Positions 14,472 through 20,328 of a stretch of DNA of 20,328 nucleotides are shown here, in pieces (the stretch's first letter is position 1; every line of letters starts with the position of its first letter). The translations under genes were made by a program, and so were the position numbers. The notes beneath the pieces were generated by a model. That model worked only from the letters and a program-made list of their open reading frames with translations. It had not been told where the DNA came from and made no database searches. Origin of the DNA: Trueperaceae bacterium (GTDB lineage Bacteria > Deinococcota > Deinococci > Deinococcales > Trueperaceae). Location: the NCBI GenBank assembly GCA_007128755.1, contig SKWV01000177.1, forward strand, positions 1 through 20,328, in the 5' to 3' direction.

Positions 14472-16243
14472 GTTCGAACCCGGACGCGGCTGCACGGCCA
14501 CTCGCGCTCGATTCGACGCTGGACTCGCCGGAGAACGCGATGCTGGGGGAGCTCGACGGTGGTGCCCTGCTCGAGCTGACGGCAGCGTTGTCGCGCGAGG
14601 AGCGGCCCTCGGGCTCCGCAGCGGAGCGGCGGGCGATGGAGCTCGCCGCCGACCGTCTCGATGCGGCTGGGCTCGCGGTGCGCTGGTTCGAGCACGATGC
14701 CTTCGTGAGCCTACCGGGTCCGGCGCGAATGTGGATCCTGGGACGGGGCGAGGTCGCCAGCGGCGACGGCGAGCAGGTGCGGTGCATCACACACGCCATG
14801 GCAGCTCCCGTCCGAACTGGGCGTTTCCCGCTGGTCGACGGCGCGGCGGATGCGGATGGCCCGCCGGCAGCGATCTCCGTCGCCGGAAAGGCGGTGATCG
14901 TCGACGGACTCGCGGCGCCTGTGCCGGTCAGAGCATGGGAGGCACGCGGCGCGGCGGCGCTCGTGTTCGTGAACGACGACGAGCGTCACGAGATGATCGC
15001 CAGCGCCGTGTGGGGGAGTCCTACCGTAGACGACATCGCGCAGTTGCCCAGCGTCCCGATCGTCAGCGTCGCCGCGGCCGACGGCGCGCGCCTCCGCGAC
15101 CGTCTGTCGCGGCGTGAAGTCGATGTCGTGATCGATGCCGAGGTCGACACGCGTTGGCGCACCCTGCCGGTGCTCGAGGCGACGTTGGACGGTCCTGAGA
15201 CGGGCGACGACCTGGTACTGCTCTCAGGCCACGTCGACTCGTGGCACCTGGGTGCGATGGACAACGCCAGCGCGAACGCCGTCATGATCGCCGTGTCCGA
15301 GGCGCTCGGACGTCGCCGTCGCCATCTGCGCCGGCGACTGCGTGTCTGCTTCTGGTCTGGGCACTCCCATGCCCGATACGCGGGCTCGGCCTGGTACGCG
15401 GACGCGAACTGGGAGGCGCTCCGTGATCACGCGGTGGCGCACGTGAACGTCGACTCGCTCGGCGGGGTCGGCGCGAACGCCCTGGCACACGCGACTGCGT
15501 CCGACGAACTCAGAGGGCTCGGCGCCCACGCGGTCCGGGTCGGCGCCGGGCTCCCGTTCGTGGGCAGCCCGCCGGTTCGAGCCGGCGACCAGTCGTTCCT
15601 CGGTATCGGCGTGCCGTCGCTCTTCATGACCCTCTCGGAACAGCCGCCCTCGGTCGGCGGCGTGCGTCCGACCGGAGTGGTGCCGGCCAGCTCTGGCGGG
15701 CTCGGCTGGTGGTGGCATACCCCGGAGGACACGATGGAGCGACTCGATGGCCGGGCGCTCGTGCGGGACGCGCGGGTGTACGCCGCCGCGCTCGGGCGGC
15801 TCGTGACCGAGCCGGTCGTGCCGTACGAGCCCACGGCGCTGCTCGACGCGTTCGGCGCCGCGCTCGCCCGGGCCGAGAGGCGTTGGAGCGTCGTGTCGGA
15901 CGCGGCCCTGGGCGCCCGCATCGCGGCGCTGCGGCCCGGTGTGCAGGCGATCGATGCCTCGTTGGCGCGCGCCCGCTCGTCGTCGCTCGCCGACCCCGAG
16001 GCGGACCGCCGCGCGATCGCGCTGGGCCGGGCGCTGAACCCCGTACTGCGGACCCGGTCGGGGCCGTTCGGTCACGATCCGGCGCTGCCGACGCCGCAAC
16101 TGCCCGACCTGCTCGATCCGCCGGGTGCGGGCGAGGCAGCGCGCGATCTCGTCGATGGCCGGCACGTCGACGTGGCGCTGCGACGGGGGCTGAACCGTAC
16201 CCTGGCGGCGATCCGGACGGCGGAGGCGTTGGCTGGTGGTTGA
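14468..16243 (+). CDS. M28-family peptidase with PA-like insert and altered metal site
   Basis: This 591-residue protein has a protease-associated-like region (about 125-205) followed by an M28 zinc aminopeptidase fold. Visible M28 positions are H255 and D257 (SGHVDSWHLGAMDNASAN, with D265 as bridging ligand), D329 (HVNVDSLGG) and H417 (WWHTPEDTMERLD). The usual EE pair (general base and zinc ligand, FxxEExGLxGS) is replaced by SGHSHARYAGS (297-307), so aligned positions read Ser-His. The metal site may use histidine, or activity may be changed. No signal peptide is present, so unlike most M28 enzymes it should be cytoplasmic, acting on imported peptides. A C-terminal region of about 150 residues is mostly helical. 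The ATG start overlaps the small gene's stop; it is the last gene of the overlapping series. Confidence 0.88.
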   Translation: MSSNPDAAARPLALDSTLDSPENAMLGELDGGALLELTAALSREERPSGSAAERRAMELAADRLDAAGLAVRWFEHDAFVSLPGPARMWILGRGEVASGDGEQVRCITHAMAAPVRTGRFPLVDGAADADGPPAAISVAGKAVIVDGLAAPVPVRAWEARGAAALVFVNDDERHEMIASAVWGSPTVDDIAQLPSVPIVSVAAADGARLRDRLSRREVDVVIDAEVDTRWRTLPVLEATLDGPETGDDLVLLSGHVDSWHLGAMDNASANAVMIAVSEALGRRRRHLRRRLRVCFWSGHSHARYAGSAWYADANWEALRDHAVAHVNVDSLGGVGANALAHATASDELRGLGAHAVRVGAGLPFVGSPPVRAGDQSFLGIGVPSLFMTLSEQPPSVGGVRPTGVVPASSGGLGWWWHTPEDTMERLDGRALVRDARVYAAALGRLVTEPVVPYEPTALLDAFGAALARAERRWSVVSDAALGARIAALRPGVQAIDASLARARSSSLADPEADRRAIALGRALNPVLRTRSGPFGHDPALPTPQLPDLLDPPGAGEAARDLVDGRHVDVALRRGLNRTLAAIRTAEALAGG

Positions 16244-16421
16244 GGGCGACCGTCGGCCTCACGAACGGGGTTCTCCTGCGTTACGCCTCCGGCAGTGTGA
16301 TAGTACACAAGCACACCTGCGCAGGGATCGTCGTGTACGCTCGAGTATCCGATGGAGAAGTGCCGATTTGCAGGGGCCCGGCGCAGAGGCTCCCGCCGTG
16401 CACTTCCGGAGAAGGAGAACC
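16244..16421 (+). other. Intergenic region before the second importer, with imperfect inverted repeat
   Basis: This 178-base gap is the first non-overlapping junction after the regulator and probably carries an extra promoter. GCAGTGTG at 16292-16299 pairs with CACACCTGC at 16312-16320 apart from one bulged base, and GTGT/ACAC (16295-16298, 16305-16308) is nested within. It could be an operator or a small hairpin. It does not match the repeat at 8422-8439. No convincing -35/-10 pair was found. Confidence 0.4.
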
Positions 16422-17996
16422 ATGCTACGTATCCTCACGCTCGTCGTCGCGCTCGGTCTCGTGCTGGGAGCGGCCTCCGCCCAAGGCGGCCAACCTGGCG
16501 GGAAGCTCACCGTAGGCATCCAGTACGAGCCCGTCACGCTCGACCCCCACGTCACGGGGCAAGCGAACGCTCGCCGAATGCTGCACAACATCGTCGACAC
16601 GCTCGTGCACGCAGACGCCGACGGTGTCCTCCACCCGTGGCTCGCCGAGCGCTGGGAGATCAGCGAAGACGGCCTCGAGTACACCTTCTACCTCCGCGAG
16701 GGTGTGACCTTCCACGACGGCACGACGTTCAACGCCGAGGCGATGCAGGCCACGTGGGATCGGATCATGGACCCGGCGACCGCATCAGCGTCGGCAATCG
16801 CCGAGATGGGCCCGTACGAGCGCAGTGAGATACTCGACGATTACACCATCCGCGCCTACCTGCGCAATCCCAGCGCGCTCTGGCTCCGTAGTATGTCGAG
16901 CGCCGCCGTCGCTCCCGTCTCCCCGGCCGCCGTCGAAGCCCTCGGCGATCGCTTCGGCCGCGCCCCGGTAGGCACGGGACCTTTCAAGATCGTCGAGTGG
17001 GCCGACAACCAGTCGCTCACCGTCGTGCGACACGACGACTACGACTGGGCGCCGGCCCCGTTCGGCCACAGTGGCCCGGCATACCTCGACGAGATCGAGT
17101 TCATCTTCATCCCCGAGGCACAGGTGCGCTTGGGCACCGTCGAGACGGGGGAGACGGACATCATCGAAGAGGTGCCCCCGCGCTTCGTCGACATGATCGA
17201 CCAGAACCCCGACTTCAACTTGCTCAGCATCCCGTACTCGGGAAGCCCCCTGCACTACATGATCAACACCCAGCAGGCGCCGACCGACGACGTCGCCGTG
17301 CGCCGCGCCATCCTGCACGCGGTGAACAACGAGGCGATCGTCAGCAGCATGTACGCCAACGTCGTGACGCCGGGCAACGGCCCGATGTCGGCGAACACGC
17401 TCGGCTCGGTCGAGGGCATCTACCGCGACTTCTACCCCTACGATCCAGAGGCCGCGACCGAGATCCTCGATGAGGCCGGCTGGGTCCTCGGAGCCGACGG
17501 CGTACGCGTCAAGGATGGCGCCCGCCTCGAGATCGTCATCAACGTGCTGACGGACGTGCCGGAGTATGGCGAGCTCGGCCAAGTGCTCCAGGCGCAGCTC
17601 GGCGACATCGGCATGGACATCGTCCTCAAGCCCCTCGCTCGCAGCCCCTGGGCCGCGTCGAACAACGAAGGCGACTACAACATGGTCGGCATGGGTCTGT
17701 GGCGCAACGATCCGCACATGCTGAGCCTGCTCTGGCGGACCGACGGCAGCGCGTTCACCTGGTCGCACTACAGCAACCCGGAGTTCGACGCGATCGTCGA
17801 CGAAGCCGTGCAGCTCGGTGATCTCGACGAGAGGCTCGAGCTGTACCGAGAGGCGCAGGAGATCCTGATGGAAGACGCCGTCTCGCTGCCCATCTACGAT
17901 CAGATGAACATCATGGCGGCCAACCTGAGCGTGCAGGGGATTGTGTTCGACCAGAGCGCGTTCCCCTTCTACCACGCTACCTGGCTGGATCGCTGA
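16422..17996 (+). CDS. Peptide-type ABC transporter periplasmic binding protein, SBP_bac_5 family (importer 2)
   Basis: This 524-residue extracytoplasmic solute-binding protein opens with a Sec signal peptide (LRILTLVVALGLVLG, cleavage after about ASA at residue 20); no lipobox cysteine is present. Family 5 signatures are LTVGIQYEPVTLDPH, FHDGTTFNAEAMQATWDR and APVGTGPFKIVEW. It differs clearly from binding protein 1 outside these blocks, so the ligands probably differ. AAGGAG at 16412-16417 lies 4 bases before the ATG at 16422 and fixes the start; the frame extends upstream to 16236 without a signal peptide there. It is followed by a strong hairpin and the cognate permease pair. Confidence 0.95.
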   Translation: MLRILTLVVALGLVLGAASAQGGQPGGKLTVGIQYEPVTLDPHVTGQANARRMLHNIVDTLVHADADGVLHPWLAERWEISEDGLEYTFYLREGVTFHDGTTFNAEAMQATWDRIMDPATASASAIAEMGPYERSEILDDYTIRAYLRNPSALWLRSMSSAAVAPVSPAAVEALGDRFGRAPVGTGPFKIVEWADNQSLTVVRHDDYDWAPAPFGHSGPAYLDEIEFIFIPEAQVRLGTVETGETDIIEEVPPRFVDMIDQNPDFNLLSIPYSGSPLHYMINTQQAPTDDVAVRRAILHAVNNEAIVSSMYANVVTPGNGPMSANTLGSVEGIYRDFYPYDPEAATEILDEAGWVLGADGVRVKDGARLEIVINVLTDVPEYGELGQVLQAQLGDIGMDIVLKPLARSPWAASNNEGDYNMVGMGLWRNDPHMLSLLWRTDGSAFTWSHYSNPEFDAIVDEAVQLGDLDERLELYREAQEILMEDAVSLPIYDQMNIMAANLSVQGIVFDQSAFPFYHATWLDR

Positions 17997-18051
17997 TTGC
18001 CTGGGATGGCGGTCTTGACCTGATCACGACCTGAACCCCGTGAGGATCGAA

Positions 18052-18081
18052 CGAGGGCGATGCCATACGGCGTCGCCCTCG
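18052..18081 (+). promoter_or_regulatory. Intercistronic hairpin between binding protein and permease genes (importer 2)
   Basis: CGAGGGCGATGCC (18052-18064) pairs with GGCGTCGCCCTCG (18069-18081) over 13 positions, with one G-T wobble, around a 4-base ATAC loop. No T-tract follows, so simple termination is unlikely. It lies 55 bases after the binding-protein stop and 56 bases before the permease start. As in the first importer, it could stabilise binding-protein mRNA and reduce permease output. Confidence 0.6.
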
Positions 18082-18123
18082 CCGGCCTCCGGCCCGCGAG
18101 CGCCGCACCGAATCCCCTTTCTC

Positions 18124-18129
18124 CAGGAG
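18124..18129 (+). promoter_or_regulatory. Ribosome-binding site fixing the DppB 2 start
   Basis: CAGGAG lies 8 bases before the GTG at 18138. It selects this start over the upstream ATG at 18060, which lies inside the hairpin arm and would add 26 residues not seen in the family. Confidence 0.65.
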
Positions 18130-18137
18130 TCCGCGAC

Positions 18138-19061
18138 GTGTCCGTCTATCTCATGCAACGCATGCTCATGGTGGTGCCCGTCCTGCTCGGGCTCACCATC
18201 TTGGTGTTCAGTCTGATTCATCTCGTGCCCGGCGACCCGGCCGAGGCGATGCTTGGCGAAGCCGCAGTGAGCCGCGAGGCGATCGAGAACATGCGCGAGC
18301 AGCTCGGTCTCAACCGGCCGTTGCACGTCCAGTATCTGGGTTACCTCGGGGGACTGCTCCAGGGCGACATGGGCAGTTCGTTCCTCGCGCGGCGGCCCGT
18401 CGCCGAGATGATCTCCCGGGTCTTGCCCTCGACGCTCTACCTCACCTTCGCGGGGCTCGGCGTCGCCCTCGTACTCGGGGCGCTGCTCGGTGTGTTGGCC
18501 GCGGTCAACCACAACTCCTGGATCGACAACGCCACCATGGTGTTCGCGCTCCTTGGCGTGTCGATGCCGTCGTTCTGGCTCGGCCTGATGCTGATCTTCA
18601 CGTTCTCGCTCACCCTAGGCTGGTTCCCCGCTACGGGGGCGGGGGGCTGGGAGCGCCTCATCCTGCCGGCGCTGACGCTCGGGTTCGCGGGTTCCGCCGT
18701 GATCGCGCGGATGGTGCGTTCGAGCATGCTCGAGGTGTTCAGCCAGGATTACGTGCGCACGGCCAAGGCGAAGGGGCTCTCGGAGCGCAACGTCGTGTTC
18801 AAGCACGTGCTCAAGAACGCCATGATCCCCGTGCTGACCGTGGTGGGACTCGAGTTCGGCCGGCTGCTGAGTGGCACCGTCGTCATCGAGGTCGTGTTCT
18901 CGCGGCCTGGAATCGGGCGGCTGCTCGTGGACGCGATCCTGAAGAAGGACTTCATCGTGGTGCAGGGCGTCGTGCTACTCAGCGCCTGCTTCTATCTCGC
19001 CGTCAACCTCCTGGTCGATCTCTCGTACGGTCTCGCGGATCCACGTATCCGTTACTCCTGA
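18138..19061 (+). CDS. Peptide-type ABC transporter permease, DppB/OppB family (importer 2)
   Basis: This is a 307-residue inner-membrane permease. It begins with the typical N-terminal segment LMQRMLMVVPVLLGLTILVF, then LVPGDPAEAMLG (29-40) and about six hydrophobic segments. The ATPase-docking EAA loop is RTAKAKGLSERNVVFKHVLK, followed by EVVFSRPGIGRLL and the C-terminal DLSYGLADPRIRYS. The layout is collinear with DppB of importer 1, though the two are clearly diverged. Start GTG 18138 is supported by CAGGAG 8 bases upstream. Its TGA at 19059-19061 abuts the next gene, so the two permease halves are co-translated or nearly so. Confidence 0.94.
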   Translation: MSVYLMQRMLMVVPVLLGLTILVFSLIHLVPGDPAEAMLGEAAVSREAIENMREQLGLNRPLHVQYLGYLGGLLQGDMGSSFLARRPVAEMISRVLPSTLYLTFAGLGVALVLGALLGVLAAVNHNSWIDNATMVFALLGVSMPSFWLGLMLIFTFSLTLGWFPATGAGGWERLILPALTLGFAGSAVIARMVRSSMLEVFSQDYVRTAKAKGLSERNVVFKHVLKNAMIPVLTVVGLEFGRLLSGTVVIEVVFSRPGIGRLLVDAILKKDFIVVQGVVLLSACFYLAVNLLVDLSYGLADPRIRYS

Positions 19062-19075
19062 TGTCCGGAGGCCCG

Positions 19076-19963
19076 ATGTCGCACTCGGCACCACTCCCTA
19101 CAGCGGTTCTCCGGGAACGATCCGAGAGCCTGTGGCACAAGTCGCGTAAGCGTCTGGTGAAGAACACTGGGGCGATGATCGGCCTCGTGGTCCTCGTGGC
19201 GTTGGTGCTGGTCGCGGTCTTCGCGCCAGTGCTAGCGCCCCACCCGCCCAACCGCCAGAACCCGATGGCGTCGCTCGCGCCTCCGAGCGACGAGTACCGC
19301 CTCGGCACCGACCAGTTCGGCCGGGACATCTTGAGCCGACTGATCTATGGAACGCGCGTATCGCTCCGCGTCGGTCTGATCGCCGTCGGGATCGCGGGGC
19401 TGATCGGCATCCCCTTCGGCCTCGTCGCTGGCTACTACGGCGGTTGGATCGACATGGTGATCTCCCGCGTCATCGACCTGATGCTGGCATTTCCGGGAAT
19501 CCTCCTGGCGCTCGTCCTCGTCTCGGTCATGGGCCCGAGCCTGTTCAACGTGATGATCGCGGTGGGCGTCGCCGCTTCGCCCAACTACGCAAGGCTGGTG
19601 CGTGGCTCGGTGCTCTCGGCGAAGGAGCACGTCTACGTCGAGTCGGCGCGCGCCGTGGGCGCAAACGTGCGCGGCATCCTCGTCCGCCACATCCTCCCGA
19701 ACATCCTCGCGCCCATCATCGTGCTGGCGACGCTGGGAACGGCCGGCGCCATCTTGTCGGCCGCTGCGCTCAGCTTCCTCGGTCTCGGGGCTCAGCCGCC
19801 GACGGCCGAGTGGGGCGCCATGCTGAGCGAGGGACGCAACTACATGCGGCTGGCGTGGTGGGTCACGACCTTTCCGGGTATCGCCATCATGTTGACCGTG
19901 CTTGCGGTGAACCTGTTGGGAGACGGCCTTCGGGACGCGCTCGACGTGCGCATGCGAAGCTGA
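19076..19963 (+). CDS. Peptide-type ABC transporter permease, DppC/OppC family (importer 2)
   Basis: This inner-membrane permease of about 295 residues completes the channel of importer 2. It has a cytoplasmic N-tail, a first membrane segment (MIGLVVLVALVLVAVFAPVL), the LGTDQFGRDILSR block, four to five further hydrophobic segments and the EAA loop SARAVGANVRGILVRHILP. SFLGLGAQPPTAEWGAML and GDGLRDALD near the end are DppC hallmarks. Start choice: ATG 19076 has GGAGG at 19067-19071, 4 bases away. ATG 19061 overlaps the DppB stop by one base and has no ribosome-binding site, so it is second choice (300 residues). No ATPase gene follows before the window ends. Confidence 0.93.
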   Translation: MSHSAPLPTAVLRERSESLWHKSRKRLVKNTGAMIGLVVLVALVLVAVFAPVLAPHPPNRQNPMASLAPPSDEYRLGTDQFGRDILSRLIYGTRVSLRVGLIAVGIAGLIGIPFGLVAGYYGGWIDMVISRVIDLMLAFPGILLALVLVSVMGPSLFNVMIAVGVAASPNYARLVRGSVLSAKEHVYVESARAVGANVRGILVRHILPNILAPIIVLATLGTAGAILSAAALSFLGLGAQPPTAEWGAMLSEGRNYMRLAWWVTTFPGIAIMLTVLAVNLLGDGLRDALDVRMRS

Positions 19964-20328
19964 TCGTGCTGCGTCGCAGATCTTCTTCACGTCGTCGAAG
20001 GCTGGCCCCCGTCGTCGCGTGACACTCGCGTACCGCTGGTCCATCCCCATCGCCGCACGAGTCACCGCGGGCCGAGACGGGCGGTGCTTGCTCCCAACGT
20101 CGCCGGTTCCACGGATCGTCAGTCTGCGGCGTGCTCGAGGCTGGTCTTGGCGGTTGTTCTGCGCTCGATGAGCGTTTGCTGAGCTTGCTGCCCGTCCTGG
20201 TCTTGCTGACGAGCTTGAGGCTGTGGAGGATGAGGTTGGCGAAGGGGTCGAGGAGTTCGTAGATCGGAGGGGCGTCTGGGTCGGTCGTAGCGGCGCCGTA
20301 CCGGTTCTAGCTCGTGTCACACGGGACG
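19964..20328. other. Downstream region after importer 2, no intact gene
   Basis: These 365 bases follow the last permease. No DppD/DppF-type ATPase start and no clear terminator hairpin with a T-tract are visible. The right-hand half holds a minus-strand coding-like segment described separately. The left-hand 150 bases show no recognisable feature. Confidence 0.5.
20119..20306 (-). pseudogene. Broken gene remnant of unknown family
   Basis: On the minus strand, downstream of a TAG at 20307-20309, one frame encodes a protein-like stretch including APPIYELLDPFANLILHSLK and VSKTRTGSK. Nearly every third codon position there is G or C, as in the real genes of the window. The match fades near 20180. 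The neighbouring frame then reads QQTLIERRTTAKTSLEHAAD to a TGA at 20119-20121, like a natural C-terminus. An upstream stop plus a frame change suggests a decayed 3' gene end, perhaps from a mobile element, but I cannot assign a family. The alternative is chance. Confidence 0.3.

Noticed and set aside
18052..18081. Rho-independent terminator after binding protein 2
   Set aside because: The stem is strong but no run of T follows, and the downstream permease genes need read-through.
19966..20022. Short frame from GTG 19966 to TGA 20022
   Set aside because: It encodes only 18 arginine/serine-rich residues without a ribosome-binding site.
19964..20060. Minus-strand stretch PAFDDVKKICDAA resembling the start of an MmcQ/YjbR-like protein
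   Set aside because: It runs straight into antisense of the permease gene with no further family motifs; likely chance.

Overview
The window is GC-rich, tightly packed bacterial DNA. It looks like an accessory catabolic locus of a free-living heterotroph. Both solute-binding proteins have plain Sec signal peptides ending in LAQ or SAQ with no lipobox cysteine. Together with the high GC and frequent GTG starts this would suit a Deinococcota member (Trueperaceae-like), but that is only an inference; other high-GC phyla are possible. I saw no tRNA, rRNA, CRISPR array or intact mobile element.

Layout. A Gfo/Idh/MocA oxidoreductase, cut off by the left edge (1-899, +), converges on a SulP anion transporter with STAS and cyclic-nucleotide-binding domains (934-3174, -). 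A minus-strand transport operon follows, read right to left from about 8081 to 3341: peptide-type ABC binding protein, two permeases, and an M20 amidohydrolase of the AbgB/Acy1L2 type. A 376-base divergent intergenic region (8082-8457) separates it from a plus-strand operon. That operon reads GntR-family regulator, creatininase-family hydrolase, succinylglutamate desuccinylase/aspartoacylase-family hydrolase, ketopantoate-reductase-like enzyme, short-chain dehydrogenase, M20 dipeptidase, a 60-residue unknown protein and an M28 peptidase (8458-16243). Every junction overlaps, most by exactly 4 bases (ATGA or GTGA). A second peptide-type ABC set (binding protein plus two permeases, 16422-19963) closes the array. 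The last 365 bases hold only a probable broken gene remnant.

How the parts may work together. Two importers, five different amide or peptide hydrolase families and two NAD(P)-dependent oxidoreductases sit around one GntR regulator. The likely role is import and stepwise breakdown of amide-linked compounds such as small peptides, N-acyl amino acids or lactam-like molecules. The substrate cannot be read from the sequence. No ABC ATPase gene is present for either importer, so the ATPases must lie elsewhere, possibly shared.

Regulatory structure. A perfect inverted repeat lies just upstream of the regulator gene. A sigma70-like promoter candidate faces the minus operon. Strong hairpins sit at both binding-protein/permease junctions, with unrelated sequences but the same placement.
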